Shown: positions 8,377-17,879, counted from the stretch's first letter. The stretch is 64,000 bases of DNA from Acidobacteriota bacterium (GCA_016125275.1 WGMB01000005.1:253001-317000), one strand, 5' to 3'. The notes: generated from the sequence alone by a model not told the origin. Program-made: numbers and translations.

Positions 8377-10065
8377 TCAAGGCTTGCGGACGATCAACTG
8401 CTGGGCGTTCTCCAGAGCCGCGGCGGTGACTTCGGCGCCGGAAAGCATCCTGGCCAGCTCCTGTACGCGCTCCGACTCGCCCAGTCTCACCAGTTTCGCA
8501 AACGTCTGTTGGTCGCTCTCGACCTTTTCCACGAAGTAGTGGGCGTCGGCAAAGCCGGCGATCTGCGGCAGGTGCGTGACGCAAAGCACTTGGCTGGCCC
8601 CGGAAAGGCGTTTGAGCCGGCGGCCGATGGCCTCGGCCACCCGCCCGCCGACGCCCGTGTCGACCTCGTCGAACACCAGCGTTCGCGGGACCGCCGCCGC
8701 CGACGGCGCCTGGGCCAGCAGTCCGCTCTTGAGCGCCAGCGTCACGCGCGAGAGCTCGCCGCCGGAGGCGACCTGCGCCAGCGGCCGCAAGGGCTGCCCG
8801 GCGTTGGCGGAGAACTCGAAGCGGATACGGTCGTAGCCCTCGGCCGTCCAATGCTCCTCGGCCTCTCCGCCTTCGAAGCCGACGCCGAAGCGGGCCCTCT
8901 CCATCGCGAGCGAACCCAGCTCCGATTGAACCATCTCGGCCAGCCGGGTCCCGGCTTCGCCGCGCCGGGCGGAGAGCTGCGCCGCCAGCTCGCGGTAGCG
9001 CTGCGCCGCCTCGGCCCGGCGCTTCTCGATCTTGCCGGCGGCGTGGTCGACGTCTTCGAGCTCCTCGACCTTGTCGGCCAGCTCGGCGCCGTAGGCGATC
9101 AGCTCGTCGAGGGATTTGGAGTACTTGCGCCGCAGCCGCTCCAGCAGCGCCAGCCGCTCCTCGACCGCGTCGAGCCGGCCCGGGTCCGCCTCCAGCCCGT
9201 CCAGATAGCTCTGCAGCTCGAAGGCCGCGTCCTCCACCGCCGCGCGCGCCTCTTCCAGGCCGGCGCGGTAGGCGTTGAAGCTCTCGTCGTAGCGGCCCAG
9301 CTCCTCCAGCGCCCGCACGGCCGTCTTGAGCTGCGCGGCGGCCGAGGCGCCGGCGTCATAGAGCGCGTCGTAGGCGGTGGCGGCGGACTCCTGCAGGCGC
9401 GCCACGTTGACCAGCTTGCGGCGCTCCTGCTCGAGCTGCTCGTCCTCGCCCGGCTGCAGCTTGGCGCCCTGGATCTCGGTGAGCTGGAACTTGTACAGCT
9501 CCAGCATCTTCAGCCGGTCCTTCTCCGCGCCGCGCAGCTCGGCGAGCTTCTTGGCCAGCTCGCGCCATTGCCGCCAGGCGGCGGCGACCTCGCCCTTCAG
9601 CGCCACCACGCCGGCAAAGCTGTCGAGCATCTCGAGCTGAGATCGCGTGGAGAACAGGCTCTGCTGCTCATGCTGTCCATGGATGTCTCCCAGAAAGTCC
9701 GAGAGGTCCTTGAGCAGGGCGGCCGTCGCCGGACGGCCGTTGACGTAGGCGCGGCTCTTGCCGTTGGCCTGCAAGACCCGTTCGATGAGCAGCTCGCCGT
9801 CTTCCAGCTCTTGCTCGGCTTCGGCCAGAACGGCGACCAGCTCCGGCGAGGGGCTGAGTTCGAAACGCCCCGTGAGGCGCGCCTTGTCGGCCCCTGCGCG
9901 GACGGTGCCGGCGTCGGCCCGAGCGCCCAGCAGCAGCGACAACGCATCGACGACGATCGACTTGCCGCTGCCCGTCTCGCCGGTCAGCAGATTCAACCCG
10001 CGATCGAAGCCGACCCGCAAACGAGCGACGACGGCATAGTTCTCGATGTGCAGCTCGTGAAGCAT
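8377..10065 (-). CDS. recN: DNA repair protein RecN
   Basis: A 562-residue SMC-like ATPase that gathers double-strand break ends in the RecA pathway. The Walker A motif GETGSGKS is at residues 29-36. Two long coiled-coil arms follow, split by a short hinge. The C-terminal lobe carries the ABC signature ASGGELSRV and the Walker B motif VFDEVDTGVGG. Length matches the family. It is divergent from the tol-pal cluster across 161 bp, which contains a TGCTAGATT element at 10115-10123 that could serve as an extended -10 box. Confidence 0.95.
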   Translation of the reverse strand: MLHELHIENYAVVARLRVGFDRGLNLLTGETGSGKSIVVDALSLLLGARADAGTVRAGADKARLTGRFELSPSPELVAVLAEAEQELEDGELLIERVLQANGKSRAYVNGRPATAALLKDLSDFLGDIHGQHEQQSLFSTRSQLEMLDSFAGVVALKGEVAAAWRQWRELAKKLAELRGAEKDRLKMLELYKFQLTEIQGAKLQPGEDEQLEQERRKLVNVARLQESAATAYDALYDAGASAAAQLKTAVRALEELGRYDESFNAYRAGLEEARAAVEDAAFELQSYLDGLEADPGRLDAVEERLALLERLRRKYSKSLDELIAYGAELADKVEELEDVDHAAGKIEKRRAEAAQRYRELAAQLSARRGEAGTRLAEMVQSELGSLAMERARFGVGFEGGEAEEHWTAEGYDRIRFEFSANAGQPLRPLAQVASGGELSRVTLALKSGLLAQAPSAAAVPRTLVFDEVDTGVGGRVAEAIGRRLKRLSGASQVLCVTHLPQIAGFADAHYFVEKVESDQQTFAKLVRLGESERVQELARMLSGAEVTAAALENAQQLIVRKP

Positions 10066-10226
10066 TCATGGGCCGCGAGCAGTCTTTCCGCGGCGACGAA
10101 GCGTCTTTCTATTGTGCTAGATTCTGGGTATTGCGTCGCGCCGAGCTCCGGGGTGGGCCTGGAAAATGAGCGGGTCGTTCAGCCGGATGCGCATTCGTTA
10201 GAACGACCTGGCCAACGAGGATTGTT

Positions 10227-11024
10227 TTGAACTCGACGTTCCTGTTTGCACTGCTCCTGCAAGCCGCCCCCGCCGTAGAAGATCCCGTCAGTCAGGAAGC
10301 CATGGACGCAGCCCTCGGCTCGGGGGCCATCGAGACCGGACTGCTGGACCTGGTGCTTTCCGCCGGGTTGCTGGCCAAGCTGGTCATCCTGCTGCTGCTG
10401 GCGATGTCGGTCTTCTCCTGGGCGGTCGCTTTCTCCAAATACGGTCTGCTGCGGCAGGCGGCGGCCAAGGACAGCCTGTTTCTCAAGGCGTTCCGCCGCG
10501 TCGGCAAGCTGGCGGACATGAACGCGGCCAGTGAGCAGTACCGGCCCGCGCCGCTGGTGACGATCTTCGAGTACGGCTACGAGGAGCTCGCCCGACAGGT
10601 CAACAAGTACGGCAAGATCCGATCCGGCGACGCCATCGAACGCGTGATGCTGCTGGCCACCGGCGAGGAGACCGCGCGCCTACAGCGCAGCATGGGCTGG
10701 CTGGCGACGATCGCCTCGGCGGCGCCGTTCATCGGCCTGTTCGGCACGGTCTGGGGCGTGCTGGAGTCGTTCCGCGGCCTCGGCGCGGCCGGCGGCGCCA
10801 CCCTGCGGGCGGTCGCTCCGGGCATCGCCGAGGCGCTCATCGCCACCGCCGCGGGCCTGTTCGCCGCCATCCCGGCGCTGATCTTCTACAACTACTTCTC
10901 GCAGCAGATTCGTGAGATTCGCGCTCGAATGAACGACTTCGGGCTCGAGTTCTACAACCTGGCGGAGAGAGACTACGGGGACGAGGATGATTCGTTCGAC
11001 CAGACGAGGGCGGTCCGGCGCTGA
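10227..11024 (+). CDS. tolQ: TolQ/ExbB-type proton channel subunit
   Basis: A 265-residue MotA/TolQ/ExbB family inner-membrane protein with three transmembrane segments. The first is at about 45-67 (LLAKLVILLLLAMSVFSWAVAFS); the other two lie near 155-175 (SAAPFIGLFGTVWGVLESF) and 190-215 (PGIAEALIATAAGLFAAIPALIFYN, split). It supplies proton-driven motion for the Tol-Pal system with the two TolR proteins downstream. The start is TTG 10227 with GAGG 7 nt upstream. The gene overlaps tolR by 38 nt and opens a seven-gene cluster. Confidence 0.92.
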   Translation: MNSTFLFALLLQAAPAVEDPVSQEAMDAALGSGAIETGLLDLVLSAGLLAKLVILLLLAMSVFSWAVAFSKYGLLRQAAAKDSLFLKAFRRVGKLADMNAASEQYRPAPLVTIFEYGYEELARQVNKYGKIRSGDAIERVMLLATGEETARLQRSMGWLATIASAAPFIGLFGTVWGVLESFRGLGAAGGATLRAVAPGIAEALIATAAGLFAAIPALIFYNYFSQQIREIRARMNDFGLEFYNLAERDYGDEDDSFDQTRAVRR

Positions 11025-11415
11025 CGAGCAACTGCTGGCGTCGATCAACGTCACGCCGTTCGTCGACGTCGTCCTGGTGCTGCTGATCATCTTCATGATC
11101 ACCGCGGCCGTGGTCGAGTTCGGCTTGCAGGTCAGCGTACCCAAGACGACCATCTCCACGGCCCGGCCGAAGAAGGACTTTCTGACGCTGCAGATCGGCT
11201 CCGACGGGCGTCTGATCCTCGACGGCGCCGCGGTGTCGCTCTACGACATTGCCGACGCGGCAAAAAAAGCGGATTCGGCGGAACCAAAAGTGTACGTACG
11301 CGTCCATAAGAGCGCGCCCTGGGAAATCGTCGCGCAGGTGCTCGCCGAGTGCCGCGCGGGCGGCGTGGAGGTCAATTTGATCCCCAAGCCGTTGACTCGC
11401 GATCCGCGAGGATAG
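10987..11415 (+). CDS. tolR: TolR/ExbD biopolymer transport protein, first copy
   Basis: A 142-residue protein with one transmembrane helix containing the proton-carrying Asp in NVTPFVDVVLVLLIIFMITA (about residues 21-40), followed by a periplasmic domain. It pairs with TolQ. The start lies inside the end of tolQ, so the two are translationally coupled. A second tolR follows after 18 bp; the two share a 63-bp block of almost identical DNA over the membrane segment. Confidence 0.92.
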   Translation: MIRSTRRGRSGADEQLLASINVTPFVDVVLVLLIIFMITAAVVEFGLQVSVPKTTISTARPKKDFLTLQIGSDGRLILDGAAVSLYDIADAAKKADSAEPKVYVRVHKSAPWEIVAQVLAECRAGGVEVNLIPKPLTRDPRG

Positions 11416-11433
11416 AGAGAAGTCGAGCAACGG

Positions 11434-11874
11434 ATGGCTTTTTCCACGCAGGGCCCGGACGCGCACGACGAGCCGTTGGCGGAGATCAACGTCACGCCGT
11501 TCGTCGACGTCGTGCTGGTGTTGCTGATCATCTTCATGATCACCGCCGGCGTCTTCGATTTCGGGCTCGAAATCGACGTTCCGCAGACGCGCGAGATCGC
11601 CGCGTCCCAGAAGGAATATCCCTTCGTCAACATCACCGCCGACGGCAAGGTTTTCTATAACACCGAGCCGATCGGCGTGAACGACATCGCCGACCGCATC
11701 GTGGCGGACTTTCACGGCGAGCAGGGCCAGACGCCGGGCGTCTTCGTCCGGGCCGACAAGGCCACGCCGTGGGAGGTGATCTCGCCCATCGTGGAGCAGT
11801 GCGGCGCGGCCAAAATAGCCGTCCAGATGGTGACCAAGCCGCTCGAGCACAACCCGAACCGGGGCGCGCCATGA
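11434..11874 (+). CDS. TolR/ExbD biopolymer transport protein, second copy
   Basis: A 146-residue paralogue of the preceding gene with the same INVTPFVDVVLVLLIIFMIT membrane motif but a diverged periplasmic part (DVPQTREIAASQKEYPF). Two TolR/ExbD proteins may form a mixed stator with TolQ, or one may serve TonB-dependent uptake and the other Tol-Pal. Its stop codon overlaps the next start in an ATGA junction at 11871-11874. Confidence 0.9.
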   Translation: MAFSTQGPDAHDEPLAEINVTPFVDVVLVLLIIFMITAGVFDFGLEIDVPQTREIAASQKEYPFVNITADGKVFYNTEPIGVNDIADRIVADFHGEQGQTPGVFVRADKATPWEVISPIVEQCGAAKIAVQMVTKPLEHNPNRGAP

Positions 11875-12671
11875 AGATTCATCTCGACCCGGATCTAGAG
11901 ATGAAAGAGGAGCGCCTGGGGCGCCCTTTGGGCGTTTCGCTGGGCTGCCACGCGGCCCTGCTGGTGCTGATCCTGACGTGGGGCTGGCTGCAGCCGCCGC
12001 CGTTCCGATTCGGCGAGCTCGACGGCGACGCCGGCTCGGCCGTCTCGGTGAACGTGGTCGAGGGCATCCCCATCAACACGCCGCGCTCCGCTCCGAATCC
12101 GGTCGCCAACCCGGTCAAGCACGAAGTGCCCGCGCCGCCGGAGGTCGAGCCCCCGAAGCGGCCCGAGCCCGCGCCGCCGGAAGAGCCCGAAGCCGTGCCG
12201 GTGGAGGAGCCCAAGCGCAAGCCGGCGCCCAAGCGCGAAGAGCCCAAGCCGGCCCAGAAGAGCGCGCCGGAGAAGGTCGAGAACCAGGTCGCATCGTCCA
12301 CCGGCGCCCGCGCCAGCAACCCGATCTTTTCCGGCACGCAGACGTCCACCGGCGGGGTCGGCATGCAGGGGACCAACCCCTTCGGCCAAGGCTTTGGGTG
12401 GTACTCCGAGCAGTTGCAGCGCCGGCTCGCCGAGGAGTGGCGCAAGACCTTGGGCCAGGTCTCCGGGCCCACGAACAACCCCGTGGTGGTGCGGTTCACC
12501 ATTCTCAATGACGGTAGAATCGAGGGAGTTCAAGTCATTGAGTCGAGCGGCAACCGCAGCTTGGACTACTCCGTCCAGCGCGCCGTGCAGTACATCAACC
12601 CTTTCCAGCGCCTGCCCCCGCTGATGCGCCGAAGCTCGATCAGCGTAGAGATGACCTTTAAACGCGACTGA
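11871..12671 (+). CDS. TonB/TolA family energy-transducing protein
   Basis: A 266-residue protein with one N-terminal membrane anchor (about 18-38, VSLGCHAALLVLILTWGWL). A long Pro/Glu/Lys-rich periplasmic spacer covers about 85-140, and a C-terminal TonB/TolA-type domain covers about 175-266 (WYSEQLQRRLAEEWRKTL, VVVRFTILNDGRIEGVQVIE). It would couple the TolQR motor to outer-membrane partners. In this position it takes the place of TolA, but the C-terminal domain is also of TonB type, so it may serve both TolB/Pal and TonB-dependent receptors. Confidence 0.85.
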   Translation: MKIHLDPDLEMKEERLGRPLGVSLGCHAALLVLILTWGWLQPPPFRFGELDGDAGSAVSVNVVEGIPINTPRSAPNPVANPVKHEVPAPPEVEPPKRPEPAPPEEPEAVPVEEPKRKPAPKREEPKPAQKSAPEKVENQVASSTGARASNPIFSGTQTSTGGVGMQGTNPFGQGFGWYSEQLQRRLAEEWRKTLGQVSGPTNNPVVVRFTILNDGRIEGVQVIESSGNRSLDYSVQRAVQYINPFQRLPPLMRRSSISVEMTFKRD

Positions 12672-12679
12672 GGACCCGA

Positions 12680-14056
12680 ATGCGAATTTCCGCTGCCTTC
12701 CTGCTTCTGTTTTCGGTGGCCGCCGTGGCTCAGCATGCCGTGGCTCAACAGCGGCCCGCAGACATCACCGGCACCGTGCTCAACGAGGGCGGACAAGACC
12801 CTCGGATCGCCGTACCCGACATCCGCGGCCTGGTGGGGACTGATAACGAGCGGGCCTTCAACAACACGCTCTGGAACGATCTGGAGTCCTCCGGACGGCT
12901 GGAGATGGTGCCCAAGAGCCTCTATCCCCGCATCGCGCCGGCCAAGCCGGAGGACTTGAAGTCCGGCCGGGACTTCCCGTCCGAGCCCGGCGCCCGCGGC
13001 CTGTGGCTGAACGGCTGGGCGGAGCCTCCGACGCTGGCCCGCTACCTCGTGTTCGGTTCGCTGGAAACCCAGAACGACCGCCTGGTGCTCAACGGCTATG
13101 TCTACGATTCCACCCAGGAGCAGACGACGCAGGCCTACATCTTCGGCAAGCGCTACTACGCCGCCATGGACAAGATGGGCGCCGAGGAGATCGCGCACGA
13201 CTTCTCGCGCGACATTCTGATGAACCTCGGGCTGGGCATGGGCCTGGCCGGCTCGCGGATCTATTTCGTCTCCGATCGCACCGGGCATTCGGAGATCTTC
13301 TCGATGGACTACGACGGCGCCAACGTGAAGCAGCACACCAAATACCAGAGCATCACGACGACGCCGGCGGTCTCGCCGGACGGCTCGAAGCTGGCCTTCA
13401 CGACCTACGCCGAGGGCACTCCCAAGATCTTCATCCACTCCCTGGAGACGGGCCGTCGCTTGGCGTTCCTCAACCAGGACGCCTCCCTGAACATGACCCC
13501 CTCGTTTACGCCCGACGGCAAGTCGATCTTCTATGCCTCTTCGGTCACCGGACGGTCTCAGATCTACCAGGCGGACCTTGACGGCAGAAATCTGCGCAGG
13601 ATATCTTATTCTCGATCGCTCGACCTCGATCCCAACGTCAACCCACGAACCGGCGCGCAGATCGCATTCGTCTCGGACGTGTCGGGACTGCCGCAGGTCT
13701 ACGTCATGGACGCCGACGGCGCCAATGTTCGTAAGCTCTCGGGCGGGGGAGGCGACGCCGTGCAGCCGGCGTGGGATCCGCAAGGGCAGAACCTCGCGTT
13801 CAGTTGGACGCGCGGTTTCGAGCCGGGCAACTACAACGTCTTCGTGATCAACGTCGCCACCCAGAAGCTGGTGCAGTTGACTCATGGAGCCGGCCGCAAC
13901 GAGAGCCCCTCGTGGGCGCCGAGCGGAACGCATATCGTGTTCTCCTCGGATCGCTCGGGCGGTACGCAGATTTGGACGATGACGGCGGACGGAACGCAAC
14001 CGAAGAGACTGACCGATCAGGGCCGCAACCGTACTCCGATTTGGGCTTCGAGGTAA
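12680..14056 (+). CDS. tolB: Tol-Pal periplasmic beta-propeller TolB
   Basis: A 458-residue protein with a signal peptide (residues 1-22, ending AVAQQ). An N-terminal alpha/beta domain lies at about 30-185. A six-bladed propeller follows, with repeated blades such as IYFVSDRTGHSEIFSMDYDG, AFTTYAEGTPKIFIHSLETG and IVFSSDRSGGTQIWTMTADG. TolB links Pal to the inner-membrane Tol complex during constriction of the envelope. It begins 8 bp after the tonB/tolA gene and is part of the same operon. Confidence 0.95.
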   Translation: MRISAAFLLLFSVAAVAQHAVAQQRPADITGTVLNEGGQDPRIAVPDIRGLVGTDNERAFNNTLWNDLESSGRLEMVPKSLYPRIAPAKPEDLKSGRDFPSEPGARGLWLNGWAEPPTLARYLVFGSLETQNDRLVLNGYVYDSTQEQTTQAYIFGKRYYAAMDKMGAEEIAHDFSRDILMNLGLGMGLAGSRIYFVSDRTGHSEIFSMDYDGANVKQHTKYQSITTTPAVSPDGSKLAFTTYAEGTPKIFIHSLETGRRLAFLNQDASLNMTPSFTPDGKSIFYASSVTGRSQIYQADLDGRNLRRISYSRSLDLDPNVNPRTGAQIAFVSDVSGLPQVYVMDADGANVRKLSGGGGDAVQPAWDPQGQNLAFSWTRGFEPGNYNVFVINVATQKLVQLTHGAGRNESPSWAPSGTHIVFSSDRSGGTQIWTMTADGTQPKRLTDQGRNRTPIWASR

Positions 14057-14109
14057 CGGGAAATCGGTCTGGAAACAGGAAAAAAAGCCGCGCCACAGCG
14101 GCGGAGGGG

Positions 14110-14139
14110 TTGCGTTATCGTTTTCCCCACACGTATCTT
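14110..14139 (+). promoter_or_regulatory. weak candidate promoter before pal
   Basis: TTGCGT (14110-14115) and TATCTT (14134-14139) are separated by 18 bp in the 126-bp gap between tolB and pal. This could give pal extra transcription beyond read-through. It is supported by base match alone. Confidence 0.3.
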
Positions 14140-14182
14140 AGTGGATCGCAGTGAATTGTTTGAGGAGGCCTACCAAGTTCCC

Positions 14183-14953
14183 ATGCTACGCAACCGTAAA
14201 CTCACGCTGATCGCACTCAGCGTCAGTCTGGCGCTCTTTGCGGCAGGCTGCAAGAAGAAGGCGCCGCCGCCGGAACCGCCGCCGCCGCCGCCGCCCCCGG
14301 TCGCCAAGCCCGCTGCTAAGCCGACCGTGACCCTTTCGGTCGAGCCCAGCTCGATCGAGCGTGGCAAATCGGCGACGTTGAAGTGGTCGGCGAGCAACGC
14401 GACGAGCGCTTCGCTGAACCAGGGCGTCGGCACCGTGCCGACCTCGGGCTCGCGCGAAGTCTTCCCGACCCAGACGACCGAGTACGTGATCACGGTGCAG
14501 GGCGAGGGCGGAACCGCTTCGGCTTCGGCCAGCGTGACCGTTCGGACGCCGCCGCCGCCGCCGCCGCCGCCGGCTCCGCGGACCAAGACGATCAGCGACC
14601 TGCTCAACGAGAAGGTCAAGGACGCCTACTTCGACTACGACAAGAGCGACCTGCGGCCTGATGCGCAGGCGGCCCTCCGCGCCGACGCCTCGGCGCTGAA
14701 GGAGATCTTCGGCGAGATCTCCGACGGGCGGGTTCTGATCGAGGGGCACTGCGACGAGCGCGGCACCAACGAGTACAACCTCGCTCTGGGCGACCGCCGC
14801 TCGACCGCTGCGCGCGACTTCCTCGTCAACCTCGGCGTGCCGGCCAGCAAGCTGAGCACGGTGAGCTACGGCGAAGAGCGTCCGCAGTGCACCGAGACCA
14901 ACGAGAGCTGCTACCAGCGCAACCGCCGGGCGCACTTCTCGGCCGCTCGCTAA
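14183..14953 (+). CDS. pal: peptidoglycan-associated lipoprotein Pal
   Basis: A 256-residue lipoprotein. The signal sequence ends in FAAGC with the lipidated Cys at residue 23. Poly-Pro linkers flank an Ig-like domain (about 45-130). A C-terminal OmpA-like peptidoglycan-binding domain follows (FDYDKSDLRPDAQAAL, GHCDERGTNEYNLALGDRRS). The extra Ig-like domain makes it longer than enterobacterial Pal. ATG 14183 is chosen because it gives a clean lipoprotein signal; a GTG at 14141 would add 14 residues. The GAGGAGG site upstream is 14 nt from this ATG, unusually far. Confidence 0.92.
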   Translation: MLRNRKLTLIALSVSLALFAAGCKKKAPPPEPPPPPPPPVAKPAAKPTVTLSVEPSSIERGKSATLKWSASNATSASLNQGVGTVPTSGSREVFPTQTTEYVITVQGEGGTASASASVTVRTPPPPPPPPAPRTKTISDLLNEKVKDAYFDYDKSDLRPDAQAALRADASALKEIFGEISDGRVLIEGHCDERGTNEYNLALGDRRSTAARDFLVNLGVPASKLSTVSYGEERPQCTETNESCYQRNRRAHFSAAR

Positions 14954-14983
14954 ACGAGTCGAATCGCTTCCTCTGAACAACCC

Positions 14984-15016
14984 GGGCCGGTCGCGCACAC
15001 ACGCGGCCGGCCCTTT
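14984..15016 (+). terminator. terminator hairpin after pal
   Basis: The stem GGGCCGGTCGCG / CGCGGCCGGCCC (one G-U pair) with loop CACACA is followed by TTT and a further pyrimidine-rich stretch. It separates pal from cpoB and suggests cpoB may have its own promoter or rely on read-through. Confidence 0.65.
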
Positions 15017-15131
15017 GTGCGCTTTCTTCCACTCGCCCGCCGGTCTGTTAAGCTATCGAAATCAAGGGTTCTAGGGGCGATGTGCAACCTAGACGGGCGG
15101 ACCGTCGTCCTCCTTGGGTAGAAGCAAGACC

Positions 15132-16031
15132 ATGCTCGAGCGAATGAAGACCCCACTGTTGACGTCCCTGCTCGTGGCCGCTCTGGCCGCGCCGGCGATG
15201 GCGGACAAGAAGGACGACATGCTGCTGCAGATCCAGCGGGATCTGGCCTTGCTGCAAGAAGCCTTGCGGCAGAGCGACCGGGCGCAAGGCGAACGGATCG
15301 CCGCGCTCGACGCGCTGCTGAAGCAGAACCTCGAGCAGACCACGCGCCTGAAGTCGGCCCTCGACGTCATCGAGCGCGCCGTCAACAAGCAGAGTGACGC
15401 CATTCTGCCGCCCGTGACCCGCACGGCCGCGAAGGTCGACGCCCTCACCGACCAGTTCGGCGGGCTGCGCGACGCCGTGGAAGAGAGCAACTCGATGCTC
15501 ACCCGGCTGATGCAGGAAGTCTCCGACCTGAAGACGCACATGACGACGCTGCCGCCTCCGGGCTTCGGCGCGACGCCGGGCGCGGAAGGCGCGGCGGCCC
15601 CGGAGGACTCCGGCGACGGCCTGTTCACCAGCGGCTTCACCGATTACAGCCGCGGCAACTACGATCTGGCCAAGGCCGAGCTGACGGACTTTCTGCGTTA
15701 CTACTCGGCGAGCTCGCGCGCCTCGGAGGCGCAGTACTACCTGGGCGCGATCGCCTATGAGCAGGGCGACCTCGAAGGGGCGGTCAAGGAGTTCAACCTG
15801 GTCCTGGAGCGCTACCCGGTGGGCCACATCACGCCGGACGCGCAGTACAAGAAGGGCGTCGCGCTCGAAAAGCTCGGACGCCGCGACGCGGCCATCCAGG
15901 AGTACCAGGCGTTGCTGACCCGCTTTCCCAACGCGAGCGTCAGCGAGAACGCCCGCGGCGCCATCGAGCGCCTGCAGGGCGGCGGGCTGGCCGGCGATCC
16001 CGGCTCCAAGCCGTCGCCGCTGCGCCCCTGA
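15132..16031 (+). CDS. cpoB: CpoB/YbgF-type tol-pal system TPR protein
   Basis: A 299-residue periplasmic protein with a signal peptide (MLERMKTPLLTSLLVAALAA, ending PAMA). An N-terminal coiled coil follows (about 30-125), then a Pro/Gly linker, then Tol-Pal-type TPR repeats (FTDYSRGNYDLAKAELTDFL, EAQYYLGAIAYEQGDLEGAV, AQYKKGVALEKLGRRDAAIQ). CpoB coordinates peptidoglycan synthesis with envelope constriction. The coiled-coil plus TPR order and the position after pal both support the call. Start alternatives are TTG 15114 and ATG 15144. Confidence 0.88.
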   Translation: MLERMKTPLLTSLLVAALAAPAMADKKDDMLLQIQRDLALLQEALRQSDRAQGERIAALDALLKQNLEQTTRLKSALDVIERAVNKQSDAILPPVTRTAAKVDALTDQFGGLRDAVEESNSMLTRLMQEVSDLKTHMTTLPPPGFGATPGAEGAAAPEDSGDGLFTSGFTDYSRGNYDLAKAELTDFLRYYSASSRASEAQYYLGAIAYEQGDLEGAVKEFNLVLERYPVGHITPDAQYKKGVALEKLGRRDAAIQEYQALLTRFPNASVSENARGAIERLQGGGLAGDPGSKPSPLRP

Positions 16032-16107
16032 GGTTTCGGGGTTCCAGGGCCCCCTGCCTTGGCGGATGGGCTCGCATCGTTCGATATCCCCCGGATCAGT
16101 GGGCTGA

Positions 16108-17787
16108 CTAGTAGCCGGTCGCCAAGCCTGCCGAGCGCGAATCGGCCGCTCCCACCAGGCCGTCCTCCACCACTTGAATCGCCATCGTGCGGCCCATCTC
16201 GCCGCCGGGCGCCAGCTTGTGGCCCATGCCTTCGAGCAAATGCAAGGTGTCGGGCGAGAACCCCCAGCTCTCCATCCGCAGCTCGTCGGGCATCCACTGG
16301 TGGTGGAAGCGCGGGAAGTCCACGGCCCTTTGCAGATCCATCCGGAAGTCGATGACGTTGAGGATGGTCTGCAAGACGGTCGAGATGATGGTCGGGCCGC
16401 CGGGCGAGCCGACCACCAGGAACAGCTTGCCGTCCTTGGAGACGATCGTCGGCGTCATCGCCGACAGCGGCCGCTTGCCGGGCTCGATGGCGTTGCGCTC
16501 ACTCTGCAACAGCCCGAACTGGTTCGGCGAGCCCGGCTTGGAGGTGAAGTCGTCCATCTCGTTGTTGAGCAGGACGCCCGTGCCGGCGGCGGTCACCCCG
16601 GAGCCGAAGCCGCCGTTGAGTGTGTAGGTGACGGCCACCGCCATGCCCTGTTCGTCCACGACGGAGTAGTGCGTGGTCTGCTCGGACTCCGGCCCCAGGG
16701 CGGGCCCGGCGCTGACCTGCGCGCTCGGCGTCGCCCGGCGGGGATCGATCGTGGCCGCGCGGGCCTGGGCGTAGTCCTTGGAGATCAGCTTGCGCAGCGG
16801 CACGTCTTTGGCGAAATCGGTGTCGCCGAAGAACTCCGCGCGATCGGCGAAGAAGCGCCGCATCGCTTCGGCGACGTGGTGGATCGCCTGCGCCGAGCCC
16901 GCGCCGGCCTCGAAGTAGCGGGTCGGCTCGAGCATGTTGAGCATCTGGATGACGCCCGCTCCGCCAGAGCTGGCCGGGGGCGCGGAGAGGATGTCGTAGC
17001 CGCGGTAGGTTCCCTCCAGCGGCCGGCGCTCCTTGGGCTCGTAGGCGGCTAGGTCCGCCAGGGTGATCGAGCCGCCGTTGCGCGCCATGTCGGCGGCGAT
17101 GCGGCGGGCCGTCTCCCCCTGGTAGAACTCGTCAGCGCCCTTCTTGGCCATGCGGTCGAGCGTCGCGGCCAAGTCCGGCTGGACGAAGCGGTCGCCGTAC
17201 TCGAAGAAGCGTCCGCCGTTTTGGAAAATGCGCCGGGACTCGGGGAACCGCGCCAGCCGCTCGCTGCCGCGTAGGGCCTGCGCCATGCCCCAGGGCAGCG
17301 GAAAGCCTTTGTGGGCGAGCTCCTGGGCCGGCGCGATCAGGCGCTTCCAGGGCAGGGAACCGTACTTGCGGCGGGCCAGCTCGAAGCCTCGCGCCGAGCC
17401 CGGTACGCCCGAGGCTTGGTAGCCCACCAGGCTGCGGTCGGTGGCCTTGCCGGCCGCGTCCAGGTACATATCGCGGGAGGCGGCCGCCGGCGCGGTCTCG
17501 CGAAAGTCCAGAAAGGTCGAGCGTCCGTCGGGGAAGCGGATCAGCATGAAGCCGCCGCCGCCGAGGTTGCCGGCCGAGGGATGCGTCACGGCCAACGCCA
17601 AGCCCACGGCCACGGCGGCGTCGACCGCGTTGCCGCCGTCGCGCAGCGTCTCGAGGCCGGCGCGGGCGGCGTGGGGCTCGGTGGCCGCCACCATCGCCTT
17701 GCGGGCGTGCACGGGCTCGCGGGTGGCTGCCTGCGCCGCCGGCGCGCAGGCCAGGGCGACAATCGAGAGGAGGCGGACAAAGCGCAT
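16108..17787 (-). CDS. ggt: gamma-glutamyltransferase
   Basis: A 559-residue periplasmic Ntn-hydrolase that cleaves gamma-glutamyl compounds such as glutathione. It has a signal peptide (residues 1-20), the large-subunit motif GGNAVDAAVAVGLALAVTHP, GNLGGGGFMLI, and the autoprocessing site EQTTHYSVVDEQG with the catalytic Thr at about residue 369. The small subunit carries the oxyanion motif PLSAMTPTIV and GSPGGPTI. Length is standard. It converges on cpoB and diverges from larC across 92 bp. Confidence 0.93.
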   Translation of the reverse strand: MRFVRLLSIVALACAPAAQAATREPVHARKAMVAATEPHAARAGLETLRDGGNAVDAAVAVGLALAVTHPSAGNLGGGGFMLIRFPDGRSTFLDFRETAPAAASRDMYLDAAGKATDRSLVGYQASGVPGSARGFELARRKYGSLPWKRLIAPAQELAHKGFPLPWGMAQALRGSERLARFPESRRIFQNGGRFFEYGDRFVQPDLAATLDRMAKKGADEFYQGETARRIAADMARNGGSITLADLAAYEPKERRPLEGTYRGYDILSAPPASSGGAGVIQMLNMLEPTRYFEAGAGSAQAIHHVAEAMRRFFADRAEFFGDTDFAKDVPLRKLISKDYAQARAATIDPRRATPSAQVSAGPALGPESEQTTHYSVVDEQGMAVAVTYTLNGGFGSGVTAAGTGVLLNNEMDDFTSKPGSPNQFGLLQSERNAIEPGKRPLSAMTPTIVSKDGKLFLVVGSPGGPTIISTVLQTILNVIDFRMDLQRAVDFPRFHHQWMPDELRMESWGFSPDTLHLLEGMGHKLAPGGEMGRTMAIQVVEDGLVGAADSRSAGLATGY

Positions 17788-17879
17788 CGCTTTAGCTTAA
17801 CGGCGCGCCGCGCCGTGTCGTTTCCTGTCGCCCATCCTGCCAGAATGAAAAGGAAGCGGGCCCGGTGGAGCCGCCTGCC

